A stretch of 64,000 nucleotides of DNA, taken from NCBI RefSeq assembly GCF_963082655.1, contig NC_081555.1, forward strand, positions 22,818,643 through 22,882,642, read 5' to 3'. A model generated the notes under the pieces. It was not told the origin of the DNA and did no database searches. It saw nothing but the letters and a program-made list of their open reading frames with translations. The stretch is from Stomoxys calcitrans (Eukaryota; Arthropoda; Insecta; Diptera; Muscidae). Of the stretch, positions 57,255 to 64,000 are shown one piece after another (within the stretch, counting starts at the first letter, position 1; every line of letters begins with the position of its first letter). Both the position numbers and the translations under genes were made by a program.

Positions 57255-60200
57255 ATGGTAGACTGTGATATTGGTGTTTTCGTCCGAAGGGGTGGCATAC
57301 TTTTGGCTCCTTTGGCCAAATATAATAATCGTAAATACCAGTATATATTAAAATGTGACCAGTGTAATGAAATATGTTATTGCATTGATTCATTTGTGCT
57401 TCATTGTCTTGATCACGATGAAAACCTAAAAGCTGAAAAAAAGGTGACTCGTCGAAAAGCTGCACAGCAAACTAAAACGTCCGAATCAGAAAAGGACGAG
57501 GTATGTATGTATGTTTATATAATAATTACTAACGTAGTTAGTCAGTTGTATTACTGTATGTTGTATTTTCTATCCATTAGTCGTTTAATTAGATTAATGT
57601 GAGTTGCGTGGTTCCCAGTCTCAAAAGGACACACATCTAACATCAATCTCAGGTCAAAGAAATTATCGGAAAATAATGCTCCCTTTGCGAGCAAGGTCTT
57701 GACAGAGCATAGACGCGATCGCTGGAAAAGTTGGTATATAAACGCTTTCGCTATCCTATACTCATGAACGCTGTTTAGACCTGCTTAATATACTACTTGA
57801 TCTCAAGGAACGAAGCGAAAACAATGCGCAAGATCTGCTCCAGTGATGATAATCCTGATACTTTGGTACTTTTTTGGGACTTTTTAAAGCCCGAAAGTAC
57901 CAAGGTACACCAGCAAATTGGTACCTTTTTCGAAAGTTTAAAGCTATTAAAAATTAAAAAAAAAAAAAAAAATAACGAGTTTTCTGGGTTTTAAGACCAA
58001 CTTTATTTTGTTGTTCCTAATGTTGTTGTTGTAGCTACATTTGCATTTGGAGGTGGCGATCCTCGTTAAGCTCTTATAAGGGAGCAAGCTCGATCGGTCG
58101 TCGGGGGAACATTATGACCATTGGTTATTTAAGGGACCAAAAACTCGTCTTGTATCGAGCATCATAGGCATTCAATATTTAAGCTAGAGCCGGTACCACC
58201 CGACCTCTCACTGAGACTCGTCACTAGTTACCGCTGATTGTCCGCGATTGCAGTTGCAGATACTCCGTATTTCTCCATTCCTATGGACGCGCCCGGTAGC
58301 TCCCCTCTTAGCTTCTCGTGATAACGAAGAACACCACACAGATTGGAGCTCAAAGTTCCAGTCCGAGTGATTCCTATAGTTATCCCGTGTCTTCACATAT
58401 ACAACAGCGGTGTGTCTAACTGATTGGCCCATATCAAGCAATCAAATCTTTTACCAAGATGATTTTTTTATACCCACCACCATAGGAATGGGGTACATAA
58501 AAGACGATCGAGCCATGTCTGTCCGTCTGATTTAGGGTTTAGGCCCATAAAAGCTACATTTATTATCCGATTTTGCTGAAATTTAGGACAGTGAGTTGCG
58601 TTAAGCCCTTCCGCAACCTTTTTCAATTTGGCCCAGATCAGTCCAGATTTGGATATAGCTGCCATATAGACCGATCTCTCGATTTAAGGTCTTACGCTCA
58701 TAAATGCGCATTTATTGTCCGATGTCGCCGAAATTTGGGACAGTGAGTTGTGTTAGGCCCTTCCATATCCTTCTGCAATTTGGCGCAGATGGGTCCAGAT
58801 TTGAATATAGATGTCATATAGACCGATATGTTGATTTAAGGTTTTAGGCCCATAAAAGTCGCATTTATTGTCCGATGTCGCCGAAATTTGGGACAGTGAG
58901 TTAAGCCCCTCGACATATTTCTTCAATTTGGCCGACATCGATCTAGATTTGCATATAGCTGCCATAAGGACCGATCTTTCGATTTAAGTTTTTAGACCCA
59001 TTAAAGTCGCATTTATTGATTTAATTTGAAACCCATATTTCTTAGGCTTATGTGGGGGTTCAAAATTCTCAAGACACCGTAGGCCCTTCCCGGCTTATTC
59101 ACAAAACTTAATGAAGTCTTAAAATAGGTTTATTTGACAGCTCTTGAAAGTAAATCTACTAAGTAAACCCATTTCAAGGCTATATTAAGTTTTGTGTGTA
59201 CCGGCATTAGAATTTTTCCAAGATTAGGGTTTTGACAACCGCTTAGTGAGTTGCTTTTTGTTGTAACTCTTATGTCCTCGTTCTTTCAGGATCCCTTGAA
59301 ATTAATAAAACACAATAGCGTTTTCGACGATGAAATTATGTCTGATAACGATGATACAAAAATTACCAAAAATGATTTTAAGGTTAAAATTAATAATGAG
59401 TCGAATGATGGCATTGATATGTCGCTTGTAAAAGAGGAGGAACTTATTACTGACAGCAGGAGTTTGAATGATGACCATGAAAATCAGGATGATCATGAAA
59501 ATCAGGAAGAATATGACAGTCAGAAGGAATATGAAAATTATGAAGAGTATAAAAATGAGCAATATCTTAAAAATGATAAAGAACATGAGAGTGATGATGA
59601 AGAATATCCAGATATGGTAAATAATGGTATGAGACAAAAAAGCACAAATCACTATGATGGGGATTATGTAGATGAACTGGTCGATGATGAGGAAGAGGGG
59701 CTGTTAGTAACCAAGTCCCGACAGCGCAGAAAAAAGTCAAAAATAACTGACGATGTTGAGGGTGAACAAGGGAATAAGGTATGCTAATTGACTTTCACCA
59801 AAGCGTAATTCCCATATTTAACTTAATCTAGTTTTAATTTCTACTACTTAAAGCCTTTGCCTCACAAAAAACAAATACTGATGTTTATACATGACTTTAT
59901 GAGAAATCGGTCGCATGTTGCAGCTCTACTGGCTGCCTATGAAAAACAACCGCTACTGTGGAAATTTGATAAGACAGAGCATTTAAAAAAAGCAGATCGA
60001 GAACTACATCTCCGGCGAATAGCCGATGAAATGGAATATGCCAATATTCCCTTGACCAGCACCAGTCAAATCGAAGAAGTATTGCGTTATATACGTAATT
60101 CCTACAGGCTCTACATAAATCACTTTGACCCCAACGACAGAAAGGGAGAAAAACGAAAGCCCCCATGGTATGCCAAATATTTGGAGTTTATGCGACCATG

Positions 60201-61203
60201 CATGGAGATGACAATAACCAGAATCAATGAGCACTATTCAAATCTGAGTCCCCAACAAATAGTACAGATATTGGGCATTTATGAAAAATATCCACATCTT
60301 TGGAATACCGATCTGGTGGAATATGTGTGCAATAATAAAAGGCTGGAAGCTTTGCAGGAAATGCAGCAAACCATTGAAAAGGAAATGGGTATGAAGGTCG
60401 ACATAGAGAGTCTTAAACGTTACGTTTACAATGTACACATGTATTGTACTCGAGAAAAGAGGCTATTGGTGGAGAAGCCTTGCGAGCAGTCAGATATTTG
60501 TAAATATTACAAACACATGTCTTTCCTAGTCGATCATTGCGGTCCATTTTTCTGTTCCGCTTGTGGCAAGAAATTTGGAGGAGTTTTTGTGTTGAAAATT
60601 CACCATAGCATTCAGCACGAAAACGAAGCTAATTTAAAACACCTGCAGTGTTCTGTGTGCCTGAAAGTGTATAAGACGCACGTACCCTACGTAGCTCACG
60701 CCAGAAAGCATATGAAAGATTTCAAACATGAGTGCAAAGATTGTGGTAAGAAATTTATAAGGCCGGCCGATTTACAAATTCACACACGTTACCATACCGG
60801 CGAATTGCCATATTGTTGTGAGATATGCGGTCAAAATTTTAGACATGCCCAAGAGCTAACGGTGCATCGAAGACGTCACAACAAAGAATATCTACACTAC
60901 TGTGAAGAATGTTCACAGGGTTTCTACAGCAAAGATATGCTAACGGACCATATGCGAATGAAGCATATCAAAACACGAGAATTTGTTTGCGATACATGCG
61001 GCAAAGGCTTCACTACTAAGAAATATCTAAATCGACACAAATCCATCCATTTGAAGGGCATAAATCATGTGTGTAAACTTTGTGGAAAAGGTTATAAGAA
61101 TAAAGCTGGCATCTACCATCACATGAGAACGCATCGAAGGACAGATGTGTTGAAAAAAAAATATCTCGACAGAGAATGTGATGAAATGTTGGAAGATATA
61201 TAA
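57255..61203 (+). CDS. MADF and C2H2 zinc-finger protein, tandem paralogue B, three exons
   Basis: Exons 57255-57500, 59290-59778 and 59854-61203 join in phase 0 for 694 residues. The organisation is identical to paralogue A: N-terminal finger (CDQCNEICYC...HCLDHDE), acidic exon 2 starting DPLKLIKH, then two MADF-like domains (LLAAYEKQPLLWKFDK; ILGIYEKYPHLWNTDLVEYV) and seven C2H2 fingers with one HTGELPY linker. It is shorter than A mainly because the acidic repeat in exon 2 is smaller. Most differences from A in exon 3 look like scattered substitutions, which suggests a recent duplication with both frames kept open. Intron 1 (1.8 kb) holds a type 1 retroelement, a repeat A copy and MITE P. 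AATAAA occurs at 61403. The product is probably nuclear; its function is unknown. Confidence 0.9.
58021..58385 (-). mobile_element. CAA-tailed short retroelement (type 1), near full length
   Basis: The most complete copy. On the minus strand it runs from GGAACTTTGAGCTCCAATCT through GAAGCTAAGAGGGGAGCTAC, GGGCGCGTCCATAGG and GCCTATGATGCTCGATAC to GGATCGCCACCTCCAAATGC, and ends TGTAGCTACAACAACAACAT. The first ~230 bases match the LINE head at 52625-52410; the rest is unique to the short elements. Confidence 0.75.
58468..59035 (-). repeat. Dispersed repeat A, copy 4, in intron 1 of paralogue B
   Basis: Starts TATACCCACCACCATAGGAA; CAGATC/CAGATG anchors at about 58634 and 58786 give the same ~152-bp period as the copies in the first 6 kb. 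Confidence 0.75.
59092..59206. mobile_element. MITE P, copy 2
   Basis: CTTATTCACAAAACTTAATG on the left and TTAAGTTTTGTGTGTACCGG on the right are inverted, with AGGTTTATTTGACAGCTC between. It lies about 85 bp upstream of exon 2 of paralogue B. Confidence 0.8.
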
Positions 61204-61430
61204 AACGCACATACCGATGTATGTTTTAGTGCTTTTGTTCTTTTGTAAGTTCGAGTTTTTTGATGTCGCTTTTTGTCCTTGGGAGCATTATACTGGCATA
61301 CTTCATTAAGCATAAAGCTTGAGGGATCAAGCAAAATAGACCACAAAAGTAACAGCATTGGGTTTTGTTTGTAAGCGTTTCGTTGAAAAATGCAACTCTG
61401 CAAATAAATCCCACTAAGGCAACCAAGGCG

Positions 61431-61699
61431 GATTTAAAAAGGTGGTCTCTCGCAAACAGTTATTAACAGCCGGCCAGGTTTGACAGTGTTAAGATGCCAG
61501 ATTTTTGTTTCCATTCTCTTTGTTGTTAATTTCTTTCTCGCATATTCTCACTTCATGTCCGCACACGTATACACACACGCACACAAATTTCTTTGTGTGT
61601 GTTGGCAAAACGTCGATCAGCTTGATGACAAGATGGCAGATTGCAACACATGATTTGTGGTTGTTGTACAAATGAGACCAGCTTTAATTGTTTCGCCAT
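61431..61699 (+). mobile_element. MITE S, most complete copy (~270 bp)
   Basis: Left end GATTTAAAAAGGTGGTCTCT and right end ATGAGACCAGCTTTAATTG have inverted GGTGGTCTC/GAGACCAGC cores. Parts of it recur at 39587, 48557 and 49431. Confidence 0.75.
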
Positions 61700-61794
61700 G
61701 TATGAAAAAGTAAAACTGCCGTTGAGTTTTGGTTTTGAGCGTCGCGTTGCAAAAATGCAACGCAAATTCCAAAAAGGTAACTCGGAAAAATTAG

Positions 61795-62035
61795 AAAAAT
61801 TTCAACTTTGACGCTTGAAACCAAGTATCATTCGGCGTTGTCACACTTGAAGTAGTGCCTGTTGTCGTCAAAGTTAAAAGTTGTTTATCTTTTGAATGTT
61901 GCTTTTTAACATTTGTTTGCAGAGTTGCATTTTTCAACGCGACGCTCCTCAACGCGCTCATTATGTTTAGGAATTTAACTTTGACGACTGAAATCGAGCG
62001 ACATTTTGTTTTGCCGTACGTGGAGTAGTGTTTTA
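61795..62035 (+). repeat. Dispersed repeat C, copies 2 and 3 in tandem
   Basis: CAACTTTGACGCTTGAAACC ... GAAGTAGTG and AACTTTGACGACTGAAATCG ... GGAGTAGTG are two successive units about 175 bp apart. The first aligns with 38033-38200. Confidence 0.65.
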
Positions 62036-62285
62036 AGGCAAGGTAGAGATCCTCGTCAAGCTCCTGTAGGTGAGCAAGCTCGTTCCGGTCCAAAGGACCG
62101 ATCGCCGCGGGAACAGAGTGACCATTGATTATTTAAAGGCGTCAATAATTCGCCTTGTCATATCTAGCATCGTAGGCACTCAGTATTTGTGCAAGAGTCG
62201 TGCCGCCCGACCTCTCACTGAGACTCCGCTCAATTCCGTTGATTGTCCGCGACTGCCGTTGTAGTTACTCCGTATGCAGCATTCC
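62036..62285 (-). mobile_element. CAA-tailed short retroelement (type 1), tail lost
   Basis: GATCCTCGTCAAGCTCCTGT, GGTCCAAAGGACCGATCGCC, TATTTAAAGGCGTCAATAAT and CCGACCTCTCACTGAGACTC in type 1 order. The CAA end is replaced by repeat C sequence. Confidence 0.7.
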
Positions 62286-62690
62286 AAATTTTTTTAAATT
62301 TTTGGTAGTACTTCGCATGGAGGATGCCAACTTTTTCTCTTTTAACATTCATTTTTTGCTTACGTTTTCTCCTATATGATGACATTTTCAATTGGTGGAT
62401 TGACATCCTTAAAGATGTTCATGCGGCCTTTTGATGTTCATAGCAGTTGCCCAACAATAAAATATAGAGTGCATTATCTGTCAAAACCAGTGATTAGTGC
62501 AACCCTGATCTTGTGTATGTTACTAATTCGCGTAATTTTTCGTTGTTTGTGTGGTATAGTTTTTAATTATAATACACACACACAACCAAAACTCGTTGAA
62601 AGATAGTGCACTCCGCGGAAAAAAAGTTACTCAGCTGTTTACGATAAACTACCTGGTAAACAAGTCAGGCTTCCTTCTTTAATGAACCCT
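62286..62690. other. Spacer upstream of paralogue C
   Basis: No supported gene. A small CACACACA run is near 62575. Confidence 0.45.
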
Positions 62691-62699
62691 GGCAGACGG

Positions 62700-62936
62700 C
62701 AACACTTTTGCCGCCTTTAAAGAAATTCTATTGTGACTTTGTTCTCTGTCGCTGGGGAATATTATCAGCTGTTTCATTTAGTTGTGCTTCCAAATTCCTT
62801 GTTTCAACTTTCTAATTTGGAAAACCTAAATTTTTTTATCAAAGCTAATGGCCATATTTAACTGATTCCATGATTTAACTGTCCACAACAATAAAAAAGA
62901 TACTTTTTCGTCTGATCACAGTTACAATTGTTAGCA
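62700..62936 (+). promoter_or_regulatory. Duplicated 5' flank of ZnF paralogue C
   Basis: GTGACTTTGTTCTCTGTCGC through TTTGGAAAACCTAAATTTTT to the ATG matches the flanks of copies A and B. Confidence 0.65.
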
Positions 62937-63173
62937 ATGGTAGACTGTGATGTTGGAGTTTTCGTCCGAAGGGGTGGTATACTTTTGGCCAAATATGATA
63001 ATCATAAATATCAGTATATATTGAAATGTGACCAGTGCAATGAAATATGTAATTCTATTGGTTCATTTGTGCTTCATTGCCTAGATCACGATGAAAAGCT
63101 AAAAGCTGAAACAAAGGTGGCTCGCCGAAAAGCTGCACACCCAACTGAGGTGCCCATAGCAGAAAATTACGAG
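62937..63173 (+). CDS. MADF and C2H2 zinc-finger protein, tandem paralogue C, exon 1 only (gene leaves the window)
   Basis: The ATG at 62937 gives MVDCDVGVFVRRGGILLAKY and the lone C2H2 finger (CDQCNEICNS...HCLDHDE), ending at a GAG/GTATGT donor identical in context to copies A and B. It has 79 codons instead of 82: the three codons for Ala-Pro-Leu after GGILL are missing, an in-frame 9-bp deletion. Exons 2 and 3, expected within the next 2-3 kb, are not in the window, so I cannot tell whether the gene is intact. Its intron 1 begins with MITE P at 63205 and then shares sequence with intron 1 of copy B. Confidence 0.75.
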
Positions 63174-63204
63174 GTATGTATGTATGCCTAACTCGTATAC
63201 ATAT

Positions 63205-63310
63205 GCCCATATTCACAAAACTTAAAGTAGTTTAAAGTAGGCTTATTTGACAGATATCCTCTATAGAACTGTCTAATAAAACGGCTTTTAAGTTTTGTGA
63301 ATACGGGTGA
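63205..63310. mobile_element. MITE P, copy 3
   Basis: GCCCATATTCACAAAACTTA on the left and TTAAGTTTTGTGAATACGGG on the right; the centre has GTAGGCTTATTTGACAGATA. It sits about 30 bp after the exon 1 donor of paralogue C, a different place from the copy in paralogue B. Confidence 0.85.
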
Positions 63311-64000
63311 AGTAAGTTAGTGAGTTGTATTACGATGTGTTGTAACTTCCATAAACTATTCGTAAATAAATATGTATATAGGAACTCTGTTACTGGTGCG
63401 TGATGTGTGGTTCTTAGTCTCATGCGGGCACACATCTACCGTCAATACCAAGCCAAAAACATTTGAGCCGACCGCAACTGTTGGAACGTAGTGGAGCCAT
63501 AACTTTTCTGGTATGCCGTGCGCCTAAGATGCTAAAAGGTGGCAGATGGTCCCCAAGAATATAGTTGTAATTGTTTAGCTACATACTGGCATACGGCGGC
63601 AGAGATTCTTGTCAAGCTCCCTTTGGAAGAAAGGTTGTTTAAGAGCATAGTCGCTCAAAGGGGAAGTTGTTAGATGTTCAACGTTTTCGCTATCATACCC
63701 TCATGAACCTCTTTCACACCTGCTTAATACACTGCTTATTTGGAGGAACGATAAGGCAAACACACATATACTCACTATATTGCACATGGTATAGCTAAAC
63801 CTCTTCTTCTAATTCATGAAGATCTGCGCAGAAGGGCTTGGATGTTTTTGCTCCTGTATCCCCTGTTCCATAACTGATATTCATCAGATAATTTGTTATC
63901 GAAGTCCAAGAAAGTCGGCTGATAGTTGCATACCAGTTGTAAAGGTCAAGGTTTCTATTATATCTATAAAAATGTTTCAGTATCTTTAAGACAACCAACT
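63311..64000 (+). other. Intron 1 of paralogue C (incomplete)
   Basis: GTTAGTGAGTTGTATTACGA, GTGTGTGGTTCTTAGTCTCA and CATGAACCTCTTTCACACCT match intron 1 of paralogue B (57537-57790) and, more weakly, of A. The last ~250 bp has no recognised content. Confidence 0.55.

Overview
The window is a piece of an animal nuclear genome, almost certainly a higher (calyptrate, muscoid) fly. The genes carry GT-AG introns, the best matches by eye are Drosophila families (CAPS/Cadps, Als2, GDP-fucose synthase, MADF plus C2H2 zinc-finger proteins), the intergenic DNA is AT-rich, and most of the space between genes is degenerate transposon debris of types common in house-fly and stable-fly-like genomes. There is no sign of bacterial or viral sequence.

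Layout. 1-7.2 kb is repeat debris: three copies of a dispersed element built of about 153-bp subrepeats, two LINE fragments and one SINE head. 7.2-14.7 kb holds Cadps (minus strand) as one uninterrupted 1422-codon frame with T-rich 3' flank and low-complexity 5' flank. 14.7-16.9 kb is spacer with two MITEs. 16.9-20.9 kb is a five-exon MADF/C2H2 gene. 21.3-23.0 kb is a degenerate, internally palindromic minisatellite, followed by a mariner piece between two TA microsatellites. 25.35-32.24 kb is the complete eight-exon Als2 gene. 33-41.5 kb is a transposon graveyard: an antisense LINE, a 2.2-kb foldback element and several MITEs. 41.7-43.6 kb is the two-exon GDP-L-fucose synthase gene. 45.8-47.9 kb is a second MADF/C2H2 gene on the minus strand. 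49.8-63.2 kb is a tandem array of three further MADF/C2H2 paralogues (A, B, and the first exon of C, which runs off the window).

How the genes relate. There is no operon-like logic. Cadps acts in dense-core vesicle priming, Als2 in Rab5-type endosome traffic, Gmer in GDP-fucose synthesis. The five zinc-finger genes are one family with a shared plan: a lone N-terminal C2H2 finger encoded by exon 1, an acidic segment, MADF-like segments, then seven C2H2 fingers. Copies A, B and C duplicated recently, including about 300 bp of 5' flank and parts of intron 1.

Most noteworthy: (i) Cadps with no introns, suggesting a retrocopy; (ii) a roughly 100-nt, hairpin-rich retroelement with a CAA-type tail, present as two full copies each flanked by an 11-bp target-site duplication, one inserted directly at the Als2 stop codon; (iii) a set of short elements that join the head of a Jockey-like LINE in this window to a unique body with a CAA-type tail; (iv) a 2.2-kb foldback element with arms of about 1 kb. 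All identifications rest on reading the sequence; no database search was run.
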